A DNA stretch of 36,087 bases from IMG/VR virus record IMGVR_UViG_3300043466_000913, positions 1 to 36,087 of that record. The stretch is one strand, 5' to 3'. Source of the stretch: a virus. The notes below the pieces were generated by a model. It saw only the letters and a program-made list of their open reading frames with translations, was not told the origin of the DNA and searched no databases. Numbering within the stretch: the stretch's first letter is position 1; each line of letters begins with the position of its first letter. The translations under genes were made by a program, and so were the position numbers. This document shows positions 13,889 to 21,692 of the stretch, one piece after another.

Positions 13889-13938
13889 ATTCTCCCCAAA
13901 CCGAACTAACGCGGTACGTTAGGGATTCTTTAGGAATC
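13878..13938 (+). promoter_or_regulatory. Three consecutive hairpins before the scaffold gene
   Basis: The first hairpin pairs TTTGGGAG (13878-13885) with CTCCCCAAA (13892-13900), with one bulged C, and spans the stop codon of the preceding gene. The second pairs CTAACG (13906-13911) with CGTTAG (13917-13922). The third pairs GATTC (13924-13928) with GAATC (13934-13938), four bases before the scaffold ATG and over its ribosome-binding area (AGGAATC). None is followed by a T-run. They may set scaffold expression by mRNA processing, stability or blocking of the RBS. Confidence 0.6.
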
Positions 13939-13942
13939 GACA

Positions 13943-14728
13943 ATGTCAGACGAGTTTCAAAACCAGTTAGCGGATTCACCCGCGCCAGACCAGGCACCGA
14001 CGGCAGAGCCTGTAGCTGAAGAAACACTAGCGCCGGAGAATGACCAGCCAAACGAGCAGCAGACCAAGACCTTCACACAAGAAGAATTGGATGCCATCGT
14101 AGGCAAAAGGCTTGCAAGAGAGCAAAGGAAGTGGGAACGCGAGCAGAGTCGCAAAGCGCAAACAGCGCCTGCACCTGCAGAGTTACCGCCGCCAGAACAG
14201 TTTGATTCAGTTGATGCGTATGCCGATGCACTAGCAACGCGCAAAGCTGAAGAGCTACTGGCCAAGCGTGAACTCGAACGGCAGAAAATGGATCTGCTTG
14301 AGGCGTATCACGATAGGGAAGAAGAGGCTCGAGGTAAGTACGACGACTTTGAACAAGTCGCCTACAACCCAAAGCTGCCAATCTCTAACGCGATGGCTGA
14401 GACGATTCAAGCATCGGATATTGGCCCTGATATTGCGTATTACTTGGGCTCAAACCCGAAAGAAGCCGCGCGAATTGCCTCACTGAATTCGCCCATCTTA
14501 CAGGCTAAAGAAATTGGCCGAATTGAAGCAAAGATTGCTTCTGAGCCGGTTTTGAAGAAAACGACAAGCGCCCCACCGCCGATAGCACCTATATCGGGCA
14601 GAGGTTCTGGATCGCCGTCTTACGACACAACTGACCCACGCTCAATCAAAAACATGAGCACGTCGGAGTGGATTGAGGCGGAGCGCCAGCGCCAAATGAA
14701 AAAGTGGGAAGCTCAACGTAATCGCTAA
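13943..14728 (+). CDS. Scaffolding protein
   Basis: The protein is 261 aa, strongly charged and helical. The N-terminal 45 residues are acidic, Pro/Glu-rich and probably disordered. Long charged helices follow (EELDAIVGKRLAREQRKWER, ELLAKRELERQKMDLLEAYH). The C-terminal end is basic and helical (MSTSEWIEAERQRQMKKW), the usual coat-binding end of P22-type scaffolds. It sits directly before the coat gene. It would guide coat assembly into a procapsid and then leave. Confidence 0.9.
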   Translation: MSDEFQNQLADSPAPDQAPTAEPVAEETLAPENDQPNEQQTKTFTQEELDAIVGKRLAREQRKWEREQSRKAQTAPAPAELPPPEQFDSVDAYADALATRKAEELLAKRELERQKMDLLEAYHDREEEARGKYDDFEQVAYNPKLPISNAMAETIQASDIGPDIAYYLGSNPKEAARIASLNSPILQAKEIGRIEAKIASEPVLKKTTSAPPPIAPISGRGSGSPSYDTTDPRSIKNMSTSEWIEAERQRQMKKWEAQRNR

Positions 14729-14747
14729 CTTTTTTAGGATATAAATC

Positions 14748-15950
14748 ATGGCAAACTCGATTCTTACCATCGACATGATCACCCGCAAGGCTCTCGAAAT
14801 CCTCGAGAACAACCTGGTGCTCACTCGTAACGTCAATCGTCAGTACGACGATTCTTTCGCCGTTGAAGGCGCAAAAATTGGTTCCACACTGCGTATCCGT
14901 TTACCAGATCGCGCGTTGGTAACCGACGGTGCCGCTCTGCAAGTGCAGGACGACAACGAACAGTTCACCACCCTGACTGTTGCTTCGCAGAAGCACATCG
15001 GCGTGAACTTCACCTCCGCTGAACTCACCATGCAGTTGGATGACTTTGCAGAGCGTGTATTGAAACCTCGTATTTCGCAGCTGGCTTCCAGCATCGATGC
15101 AGACGTTGCTAACGCATACAAAAATGTGTTCAACTCGGTCGGCACCCCAGGCACCACCCCATCGACTTCGCTCGTTCTGTTGCAAGCTCAGCAGAAGCTG
15201 AACGAAAACGCTGCTGTGATGGCGCCACGCTATGCAACCGTTAACCCAGCTGCTAACGCTGGTCTGGTTGAAGGCATGAAAGGTCTGTTCAACCCAACCG
15301 ACACCATCAGCCGCCAGTTCAAGAACGGCATGATGGGCATGGGTGTGCTGGGCTTCGACGAAGTCAACATGTCTCAGTCGATCAAGCAGCATACCAACGG
15401 TGACTGGGGTACTTCGATCACCGTGACTTCAACTGTCACGACCGAAGGTCAGTCCACTCTGCCAATCAGCTTTACTGGCTCGAGCAAGACTTGGAACGTC
15501 GGCGACGTGTTCACCATCGCTGGTGTTAACGCTGTCAACCCACAAACTCGCGAGTCCACCGGTTCGTTGCAACAGTTCACCGTAACTGCAGCTGCTACCG
15601 GTTCATCAACCGCAACGCTGTCGATCTCACCTGCACTGTACTCGGCAAGCCAAGCACTGGCTACCGTGTCGTCGCTGCCAGCATCGGGTGCGGTTGTCAC
15701 CATGTTGGGTTCGGCTGCTACTGCCTATCCGCAGAACTTGGTCTACCACAAGGACGCGATCACTTTTGCAACCGCCGACTTGTTGATGCCACAAGGCGTG
15801 GACATGGCTTCTCGCCAAGTTCACAACGGTATTTCGATGCGTGTTGTTCGTCAGTACGACATCAACAACGACCGTCTGCCTTGCCGTATCGACGTTCTGT
15901 ACGGTTTCAGCACAATCCGTCCACAAATGGCTTGCCGCCTCTGGGGCTAA
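14748..15950 (+). CDS. Major capsid protein, P22 coat-like (HK97 fold)
   Basis: The protein is 400 aa; P22 gp5 is 430. It begins MANSILTIDMITRKALEILE. The order of segments matches the P22 coat family: ALQVQDDNEQFTTLTVASQK, then LKPRISQLASSIDADVANAY, GVLGFDEVNMSQS, and a beta-rich inserted region around residues 220-320 (VFTIAGVNAVNPQTRESTGS, LQQFTVTAAAT) like the P22 I-domain. The end is VLYGFSTIRPQMACRLWG. The RBS AGGA lies ten bases before ATG. A strong UUCG hairpin follows eight bases after the stop. Confidence 0.93.
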   Translation: MANSILTIDMITRKALEILENNLVLTRNVNRQYDDSFAVEGAKIGSTLRIRLPDRALVTDGAALQVQDDNEQFTTLTVASQKHIGVNFTSAELTMQLDDFAERVLKPRISQLASSIDADVANAYKNVFNSVGTPGTTPSTSLVLLQAQQKLNENAAVMAPRYATVNPAANAGLVEGMKGLFNPTDTISRQFKNGMMGMGVLGFDEVNMSQSIKQHTNGDWGTSITVTSTVTTEGQSTLPISFTGSSKTWNVGDVFTIAGVNAVNPQTRESTGSLQQFTVTAAATGSSTATLSISPALYSASQALATVSSLPASGAVVTMLGSAATAYPQNLVYHKDAITFATADLLMPQGVDMASRQVHNGISMRVVRQYDINNDRLPCRIDVLYGFSTIRPQMACRLWG

Positions 15951-15957
15951 GCACTGG

Positions 15958-15975
15958 TGGGGGCTTCGGCCCCCA
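15958..15975 (+). terminator. UUCG hairpin 1, after coat gene
   Basis: TGGGGGC (15958-15964) pairs perfectly with GCCCCCA (15969-15975) around the very stable TTCG tetraloop. ATTGACG follows, with no T-run, so it is more likely a 3'-end stabiliser or a partial terminator than a full stop. Two hairpins of the same design follow the next two genes. Confidence 0.7.
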
Positions 15976-16004
15976 TTGACGACTCTATTTGAAAGGAATT
16001 CATC

Positions 16005-16418
16005 ATGGCTCTTCCTAACGGCGCAGGCGGCTATCAGATTGGTGATGGCAACCTCAACGAAACCAATTTTCAAGTTATTCCGGTGCCAGCAACGGCTACT
16101 GCAACCGCAACGCTGACCGCAGCGCAAGTGCTTAACGGCATTCTGCTCGGCAGCCCAGGTGCATCGGCTGCCAGCTACACGCTGCCAACCGTAGCTGATC
16201 TGGAAGCTGCACTACCTAACTCCGACAAGCCAGGCGTTTCGTTTGACTTCTCGGTAGTTAACGTTGACGGCTCCAGCTCAGGTGTGATCACACTGGTAAC
16301 CAACACTGGTTGGACACTGGTTGGTCTGATGACCGTTGTTGCAACTGCTGGCACGGCGCAAATCTTCCGTGCTCGCAAGAGCGGCGTTGGTACTTGGACT
16401 CTGTACCGCATCGGCTAA
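16005..16418 (+). CDS. Capsid decoration/head-fibre-like protein (137 aa)
   Basis: The protein is beta-rich with the pattern ATATLTAAQVLNGILLGSPG, then FDFSVVNVDG, GVITLVTNTGWTLVGLMTVV, and ends TWTLYRIG. Proteins of this type are common just after coat genes and are taken to decorate the capsid surface. AAAGGA precedes the ATG by about eight bases. The gene is flanked by two UUCG hairpins, so it forms its own transcript segment. Confidence 0.75.
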   Translation: MALPNGAGGYQIGDGNLNETNFQVIPVPATATATATLTAAQVLNGILLGSPGASAASYTLPTVADLEAALPNSDKPGVSFDFSVVNVDGSSSGVITLVTNTGWTLVGLMTVVATAGTAQIFRARKSGVGTWTLYRIG

Positions 16419-16424
16419 AAACCT

Positions 16425-16442
16425 CGGGGGCTTCGGCCCCCG
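16425..16442 (+). terminator. UUCG hairpin 2
   Basis: CGGGGGC (16425-16431) pairs with GCCCCCG (16436-16442) around TTCG. TTATTT follows, a short U-rich stretch that gives it modest terminator character on the plus strand. Confidence 0.7.
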
Positions 16443-16460
16443 TTATTTAAAGGATAGATC

Positions 16461-16745
16461 ATGCCTAACACTAAAGCTGTTGGTGTTGCGTACTCAGATC
16501 CAGAGTTTGAAAGCGTATCGGTTACCGGTGCAATTACTGCCCCGACCATTACGTCTACTGCTACCACAAGTGCAGTCGTCGCTAATGCAACCGCTGGCTT
16601 GTATTTTCTGACTACCGCAATTACCGCTAACTCCACCACTACTTCCGCACCTAAAGGTTCAATCGGCACCACCAGCAACGCAACAGGCGCTGGCAAGCTG
16701 TTTGTGTCTGACGGCACGAAGTGGCAATTTGCTGTTGTTGCTTAA
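16461..16745 (+). CDS. Small Ala/Thr-rich structural protein (94 aa)
   Basis: The sequence is dominated by Thr, Ala, Ser and Val (SVSVTGAITAPTITSTATTS) and ends GKLFVSDGTKWQFAVVA, like capsid or fibre modules that form beta strands. AAAGGA lies upstream in a leader (TTTAAAGGATAGATCATG) similar to that of the preceding gene (TTTGAAAGGAATTCATC). The near-duplicate leader and flanking hairpins suggest that this unit and the previous one arose from one cassette layout, though the proteins are different. Confidence 0.7.
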   Translation: MPNTKAVGVAYSDPEFESVSVTGAITAPTITSTATTSAVVANATAGLYFLTTAITANSTTTSAPKGSIGTTSNATGAGKLFVSDGTKWQFAVVA

Positions 16746-16749
16746 AAAA

Positions 16750-16767
16750 TAGGGGCTTCGGCCCCTA
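16750..16767. terminator. UUCG hairpin 3
   Basis: TAGGGGC (16750-16756) pairs with GCCCCTA (16761-16767) around TTCG. An A-run precedes it (16744-16749), so on the minus strand it reads as a terminator with a T-run; on the plus strand it is only a stable hairpin. Confidence 0.7.
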
Positions 16768-16775
16768 TACACCCT

Positions 16776-16976
16776 ATGACAATTTATCTCCGACACCCGG
16801 TTCACGGATCCAAAGTAGCCACAATGGCGCTAGAGGCCGATTTTGATGAACAAAACGGATGGGAGCGGTATAATCCCGACACGCCTTCGGCTCTCGAAGA
16901 AGCGGCGCCAGTCAACGAGCTGGAACCCAAACGTCGTCGTAGCCGCCCACCTGTAGAGGTAGCAGCGGCAGAATAA
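16776..16976 (+). CDS. Small hypothetical protein (66 aa)
   Basis: The N-terminal 35 residues (MTIYLRHPVHGSKVATMALE, then EQNGWERY) resemble a short conserved segment seen in phage head-completion regions; the rest is acidic/Pro-rich with a basic RRRSRPP patch. No function can be assigned. There is no good Shine-Dalgarno upstream, and hairpin 3 ends only eight bases before the ATG, so translation may be weak. Confidence 0.65.
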   Translation: MTIYLRHPVHGSKVATMALEADFDEQNGWERYNPDTPSALEEAAPVNELEPKRRRSRPPVEVAAAE

Positions 16977-16985
16977 GGAGCTTGA

Positions 16986-17696
16986 ATGGCAACCGCCTTC
17001 GACCAGATTAAAGCGGCCCTCCGGCTTATCGGCCAGCTGGCTGAAGGTGAAGAGCCTTCCCCGCAAGCAGCGCAGGATGCGCTGACTGCCATGAATCAGA
17101 TGATTGATTCGTGGAATACCGAGCGTTTGGCCGTCTTCTGTACGGAAGATCAGGTGTTTAACTGGCCAACCGACACGATTACCCGCACGTTAGGGCCGAC
17201 CGGCGACTTTGTCGGCAATCGTCCGATTCTGATTGACGATGCGACGTATTTCCGTGACCCGCAGACCAACGTTTCGTACGGCATCAAGCTGATCAATCAG
17301 CAGCAGTACGATGGCATTGCGGTCAAGACCGTGACCAGCACGTATCCGCAGGTCATGTTCGTCAACAATACGTTCCCCAACATCACCATGACCATCTATC
17401 CAAAGCCCACACGGCTTTTGGAATGGCATTTTGTGTCGGTGCAGCAGCTGGATAAGCCAGCTACGCTCAACACCGTATTGTCCTTCCCGCCGGGCTACCT
17501 GCGGGCGTTCAAGTACAACTTGGCGATGGAGATTGCCAACGAGTTTGGTGTTGAGCCCATGCCGCAGGTAACGCGGATCGCAATGACATCTAAGCGGAAT
17601 CTGAAGCGCATCAACAACCCAGATGACGTGATGTCGATGCCTTATGCAATCGTGGCTAACCGGCAACGTTACAACATCTACGCAGGTAACTTCTAA
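16986..17696 (+). CDS. Tail accessory factor, P22 gp4-like
   Basis: The protein is 236 aa; P22 gp4 is shorter (166). The N-terminus IKAALRLIGQLAEGEEPSPQ followed by DALTAMNQMIDSWNTERL is the family signature. A beta-rich middle (YPQVMFVNNTFPNITMTIYP) and a helical C-terminus (YLRAFKYNLAMEIANEFG) follow. It should bind under the portal and start tail assembly, closing the head. AAGGAG precedes the ATG. Its neighbour downstream is the gp10-like protein, as in P22. Confidence 0.9.
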   Translation: MATAFDQIKAALRLIGQLAEGEEPSPQAAQDALTAMNQMIDSWNTERLAVFCTEDQVFNWPTDTITRTLGPTGDFVGNRPILIDDATYFRDPQTNVSYGIKLINQQQYDGIAVKTVTSTYPQVMFVNNTFPNITMTIYPKPTRLLEWHFVSVQQLDKPATLNTVLSFPPGYLRAFKYNLAMEIANEFGVEPMPQVTRIAMTSKRNLKRINNPDDVMSMPYAIVANRQRYNIYAGNF

Positions 17697-17699
17697 GCC

Positions 17700-19133
17700 G
17701 TGAAGACGCCTATCCTTGGTCAATCGTACGTCGCGCGCAGCTTGAACGCTGCGGCGGCGCGTATGGTCAACCTGTACCCAGAAATCACACCGTCGCCAGA
17801 AGGCAACGAGCCAGCGTACCTGAACCGCGCGCCAGGCTTGCGCCGATTGGCCACCGTCGGTACTGGCCCAATCCGTGGCCTGTGGTCGTACGGCGGCTAT
17901 GGTTACGTGGTGTCGGGCTCTCGGCTGTATCGGGTTGACACCAACTGGACGGTCACCCAGATCGGCGGCGTGTCGGGCACTGGGCCTGTGTCGATGGTCG
18001 ACAACGGCACGCAGCTCTTCATCGCGGCAAACCCTGAAGGGTTTATCTACGACGCGTCGACCGAAGAGTACGCCGAGATCACGGACGTAGACTTTCCCGG
18101 CGCGGTAACAGTCGGCTATTTGGATGGCTACTTTATCTTCCAAGAGCCTAACTCCCAGAAGTTTTGGGTGTCTGAGCTGCTGGATGGCACGCAGCTTGAC
18201 CCGCTGAGCTTTGCCAGCGCCGAAGGTATGCCGGACAACTTGGTGTCGCTGTTTGTCGACCACCGCGAGGTCTGGCTGTTTGGCACCCAGTCGGTTGAGG
18301 TCTGGTACAACGCAGGCACCTCGCCCTTCCCGTTGGCTCGCATCCAAGGTGCTGTCAACGAGCTGGGCTGCGCAGCTACTTACTCGGTTGCCAAGATGGA
18401 CAACTCGCTGTTCTGGCTTGGGGCAGATGCCCGTGGCCAAGGCGTGGTGTTCCGTGCCCAAGGCTATACCGGCCAGCGTGTTTCGACCCATGCGGTCGAA
18501 TTCGCTATCCAGAGCTACGGCTCCATCTCGGACGCTATTGGTTTTACTTATCAGCAAGACGGCCATGCCTTCTACGTGCTGAGCTTTCCAAGCGCCCAAC
18601 GCACTTGGGTGTTTGATGTAGCCACCGGCGCATGGCATGAGCGTGCAGGCTTTGCTAACGGTGACTTTATTCGCCACCGTGCCAACTGCCAGATGTTCTA
18701 CAACAACGAGGTCGTCGTTGGTGACTTCCAGAACGGCAAGATTTACGCGTACGACTTGGACGTGTTTGCTGACGACAACCTGCCACAGAAGTGGTTGCGG
18801 TCGTGGCGGGCACTGCCTACCGGCCAGAACAACTTAAAGCGTACCGCTCAGCACACGCTGCAGCTTGAGTGCGAGACAGGTGTCGGTCTGATCACCGGCC
18901 AAGGCAACGACCCGCAGGTCATCATGCGCTGGTCGGATGACGGTGGCCACACCTGGTCAAACGAGCATTGGACGGGCATGGGCAAAATCGGCAACTACGG
19001 CTACCGTGCCTTCTGGCGGCGGCTGGGCATGACTGAAAAGCTGCGCGACCGTGTCTACGAGGTGTCCGGCACCGACCCCGTCAAGATCGCCATCATGGGT
19101 GCCGAGTTAGTGTTGACCGGCACCAATGCCTAA
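17700..19133 (+). CDS. Packaged-DNA stabilisation protein, P22 gp10-like
   Basis: The protein is 477 aa, very close to P22 gp10 (472). The start codon is GTG (17700-17702), three bases after the gp4-like stop; no in-frame ATG fits the conserved N-terminus KTPILGQSYVARSLNAAA followed by RMVNLYPE. A repeated blade-like pattern (GLWSYGGYGYVVSGSRLY, DNGTQLFIAANPEGFIYD) fits the beta-propeller expected of this tail hub. It plugs the portal exit after packaging. It overlaps the fibre gene by 8 bp. Confidence 0.9.
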   Translation: MKTPILGQSYVARSLNAAAARMVNLYPEITPSPEGNEPAYLNRAPGLRRLATVGTGPIRGLWSYGGYGYVVSGSRLYRVDTNWTVTQIGGVSGTGPVSMVDNGTQLFIAANPEGFIYDASTEEYAEITDVDFPGAVTVGYLDGYFIFQEPNSQKFWVSELLDGTQLDPLSFASAEGMPDNLVSLFVDHREVWLFGTQSVEVWYNAGTSPFPLARIQGAVNELGCAATYSVAKMDNSLFWLGADARGQGVVFRAQGYTGQRVSTHAVEFAIQSYGSISDAIGFTYQQDGHAFYVLSFPSAQRTWVFDVATGAWHERAGFANGDFIRHRANCQMFYNNEVVVGDFQNGKIYAYDLDVFADDNLPQKWLRSWRALPTGQNNLKRTAQHTLQLECETGVGLITGQGNDPQVIMRWSDDGGHTWSNEHWTGMGKIGNYGYRAFWRRLGMTEKLRDRVYEVSGTDPVKIAIMGAELVLTGTNA

Positions 19134-20619
19134 CGCCGATAACGAACCGCAGATACCCAAGAACCAGTCGCCGATTACCGACGACCGGACGGGGATGGTG
19201 TCGCGTGACTGGTATCGGTTCTTCCTAAACCTGCTGAACAAAGCCAACTCCGGTGGTGGTGGCGGGTCAGGTACGGTCACGTCGGTCAATGTCTCCGGCG
19301 GCACGACAGGTCTGACGACTTCAGGCGGCCCTGTCACAACATCAGGCACCATCACGCTGGCAGGCACGCTGGATGTCGATAATGGCGGCACGGGCCAGAC
19401 TACGGCAGCAGCCGCCATTACCGCGCTAACAGGCACGCAGACGTCAGGCTACTACCTGCGCTCAAACGGCACTAACGCGGCTTTGAGCGCCATTCAGGTT
19501 GCCGACGTGCCAACGCTTAACCAAAACACAACCGGCCAAGCAGGCAGTGTAGCCAATGCGTTGACTTCTGGCACCGGCATCTCGTACAGCGTCGGCACAA
19601 CCTATGACGGCTCGGTGGCGGTCACGATTGATAATTCGGCGCCAGATCAGGTGGTGTCGCTGACCGGCGGCACAGGCATCAGCACCTCGGGCACGTACCC
19701 CAGCTTTACCATTACAAATACGGCGCCTGATCAAGTGGTGTCACTTACTGGTGGCACAGGTATTAGCACGTCAGGCATTTACCCCAGCTTTACCGTAACT
19801 AATACCGCACCAGACCAAGTCGTTTCCATAGCGGCTGGCACGGGTATGAGCGTGACAGGCACATACCCCAGCTTTACCGTCACCAACACCGCACCCGACC
19901 AGATCGTATCGCTGACAGGCGCAGGTACGACCAGCGTCACCGGCACGTACCCAAACTTCACCATCACCTCCAACGATCAGTACGTGGGCACGGTCACCAG
20001 CGTCTCCGGCACCGGCACGGTCAACGGCATCAGCCTGTCGGGCACGGTGACGTCCAGCGGCAGCCTGACACTCGGTGGCACGCTGACTGGGGTTGACCTG
20101 ACTACCCAAGTGACGGGTACGCTGCCGATTGCTAACGGCGGTACAGGCCAGACAACTGCCAGCGCAGCGTTTAATGCCTTGTCGCCAGTCACCAGCACGG
20201 GCGATCTGATCATTGGCAACGGGGCCAACAGCTCGACCCGCCTGCCGATTGGGGCGAACAACTACGTTCTGACCTCGAATGGCACGACGGCTGTCTGGGC
20301 GTTGGCTACCGGTTCGGGCGCGACGATTACGAACGACACCACAACCGCAACAAATGTCTACCCGACCTTTGCGGCAGCCACCTCCGGCGCGCTGTCGACC
20401 ATCTACACCAGCAATGCAAAATTACTATACAAACCCAGCACGGGTGAATTAACATCTGAGCATTTCATAGCGGGCAACGGCATATTTGTCAATAATCTAA
20501 CGATTGATGTCAGCTATACCATTGCAGCAGGTACGTCGGGCATGTCAGCTGGGCCGGTTACGGTGGCGAGCGGCACGACGGTGACAGTAGCCAGCGGCTC
20601 ACGATGGGTGGTGATGTGA
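19126..20619 (+). CDS. Tail fibre/needle-position protein with 28-aa repeats
   Basis: The protein is 497 aa. The N-terminus (about residues 1-40: PKNQSPITDDRTGMVSRDWY) looks like a virion-anchoring segment, followed by a Gly hinge (SGGGGGSG). The rest is Gly/Thr/Ser-rich, including GGTGQTTA-type motifs, and four 28-residue repeats (172-283). The C-terminus, GPVTVASGTTVTVASGSRWV followed by VM, is a tip motif seen in many phage fibres. It follows the gp10-like gene, where P22 carries its needle gp26, so it may be the needle, an adaptor or a fibre. Receptor binding is inferred. Confidence 0.8.
   Translation: MPNADNEPQIPKNQSPITDDRTGMVSRDWYRFFLNLLNKANSGGGGGSGTVTSVNVSGGTTGLTTSGGPVTTSGTITLAGTLDVDNGGTGQTTAAAAITALTGTQTSGYYLRSNGTNAALSAIQVADVPTLNQNTTGQAGSVANALTSGTGISYSVGTTYDGSVAVTIDNSAPDQVVSLTGGTGISTSGTYPSFTITNTAPDQVVSLTGGTGISTSGIYPSFTVTNTAPDQVVSIAAGTGMSVTGTYPSFTVTNTAPDQIVSLTGAGTTSVTGTYPNFTITSNDQYVGTVTSVSGTGTVNGISLSGTVTSSGSLTLGGTLTGVDLTTQVTGTLPIANGGTGQTTASAAFNALSPVTSTGDLIIGNGANSSTRLPIGANNYVLTSNGTTAVWALATGSGATITNDTTTATNVYPTFAAATSGALSTIYTSNAKLLYKPSTGELTSEHFIAGNGIFVNNLTIDVSYTIAAGTSGMSAGPVTVASGTTVTVASGSRWVVM
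19639..19974 (+). repeat. Four 84-bp coding repeats in the fibre gene
   Basis: Each unit encodes 28 residues of the form APDQVVSLTGGTGISTSGTY followed by PSFTITNT. Units 1 and 2 are nearly identical; units 3 and 4 have diverged (VSIAAGTGMSVTG, VSLTGAGTTSVTG). The length could change by unequal recombination. Confidence 0.85.
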
Positions 20620-20960
20620 TCAATCATTATTTTAGTTCCGGCGTGTACGCCAAAGAAACCCGCATTCCTGCTGGGGAAGTGCTGGTTCAACATGCGCACA
20701 AGTACGACCACATATCTATATTGGCGGAAGGCAAAGTTGAAATTTTGGTCGACGGCAAAAAAGACGTTATGTACGCGCCAGCGCTTTTAACCATAGAAGC
20801 GAATAAGCATCATGGTGTAAAAGCATTGACGGATGTAGTCTGGTACTGCATTCACGCAACAAGTTGTGCGGATGAAGATGAAATTGATGAGGTTTTGATT
20901 GCGCCGAGCGACATGGCGGCTGCGCAAGCAATAGCAAGCACATTGCAAAAGGAGTTTTAA
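20604..20960 (+). CDS. Cupin-fold protein (118 aa)
   Basis: The protein is a single small cupin. Motif 1 is AGEVLVQHAHKYDHISIL, with His30, His32 and His36, and the usual Glu is replaced by His36. The Gly turn is EGKVEILVDGK and motif 2 is around ANKHHGVKAL (His69, His70) and CIHAT (His84). It probably binds a divalent metal. Enzymatic, sugar-binding or purely structural roles are all possible. It is unusual in lying between the fibre and ejection genes and overlapping the fibre stop by 16 bp; a GTG at 20616 is an alternative start. Confidence 0.8.
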   Translation: MGGDVINHYFSSGVYAKETRIPAGEVLVQHAHKYDHISILAEGKVEILVDGKKDVMYAPALLTIEANKHHGVKALTDVVWYCIHATSCADEDEIDEVLIAPSDMAAAQAIASTLQKEF

Positions 20961-20961
20961 T

Positions 20962-21675
20962 ATGCCTTGGATTATTGGTGGGGCGATGCTGGGAAGCGCA
21001 ATTATTGGTGGCTCAGCAAGCAACAAAGCTTCTAAAGCGCAAGCTGCGGCTACGCGCGAAAGCACAGCCGCGCAAGAGCGTATGTTTAACCGGCAGGTTG
21101 AGCTGCAAGAGCCGTTTCGCCAAGTAGGCGTCAACGCGCTACCCGAACTGGTTGCTGCTTCTCGTTACGAGCCCTTCACGATGGAGAAATTTCAGCGTGA
21201 CCCCGGCTACGGATTTCGGTTAAAAGAAGGCCTACGCGTCCTAGAAAACAGCGCATTAGCAAGAGGTATGGGTCAGTCCGGCGCTACTTTACGGGGTACT
21301 ACGCGTTTTGGCCAAGAGCTTGCATCGGATGAATTCACCAACGCATTTAACCGCTATCAAGCTGAACGTAACGCACGTCTTAACCCGTTGCAAAGTTTGG
21401 CAGGCATGGGTCAAACAACCTCGCAAAATATTGCTAATCAAGCCGGTCAATTAGGGCAAGCACAAGCGGCAAACGCTGTTGCGATGGGCAACATCCGCGC
21501 GTCGGGCTACGTGAACACTGCAAACGCGTTGACTAACGCGCTAGGCCAAGGCGTGAACTACTACCAGAATCAGCAGATGATGGATCGGTTCTTTCCGAAG
21601 CAACAGAATTACGGCGCGCCCGACCCCCGCTTAATGCAAATTGGCAGCTCTACTAGCGATTACTCTAAATACTAG
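20962..21675 (+). CDS. DNA ejection/transfer protein, P22 gp7-like
   Basis: The protein is 237 aa; P22 gp7 is about 229. It has a hydrophobic, Gly-rich N-terminus (MPWIIGGAMLGSAIIGGSAS) that could insert into the membrane after ejection. A Gln/Ala-rich helical body and the segment PFRQVGVNALPEL...DPGYGFRLKEG follow; this last is the family signature, often labelled DNA transfer protein p32. The protein is expected to be carried in the head and ejected ahead of the DNA. AAAGGAG precedes the ATG. Confidence 0.88.
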   Translation: MPWIIGGAMLGSAIIGGSASNKASKAQAAATRESTAAQERMFNRQVELQEPFRQVGVNALPELVAASRYEPFTMEKFQRDPGYGFRLKEGLRVLENSALARGMGQSGATLRGTTRFGQELASDEFTNAFNRYQAERNARLNPLQSLAGMGQTTSQNIANQAGQLGQAQAANAVAMGNIRASGYVNTANALTNALGQGVNYYQNQQMMDRFFPKQQNYGAPDPRLMQIGSSTSDYSKY

Positions 21676-21692
21676 AAAGACACGGGTTAGTT

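Noticed and set aside
15958-16767. Full intrinsic terminators of the late operon
   Set aside because: None has a proper T-run on the plus strand, and essential neck, fibre and lysis genes lie downstream with no other convincing promoter; partial termination or stabilisation fits better.
17190-18677. 495-codon open frame on the minus strand
   Set aside because: It lies wholly opposite the gp4-like and gp10-like genes, is rich in Arg and His as expected from an antisense frame, and matches no family look.
19126-20619. Diversity-generating retroelement target
   Set aside because: The fibre has repeats but there is no reverse transcriptase and no template repeat anywhere in the window.
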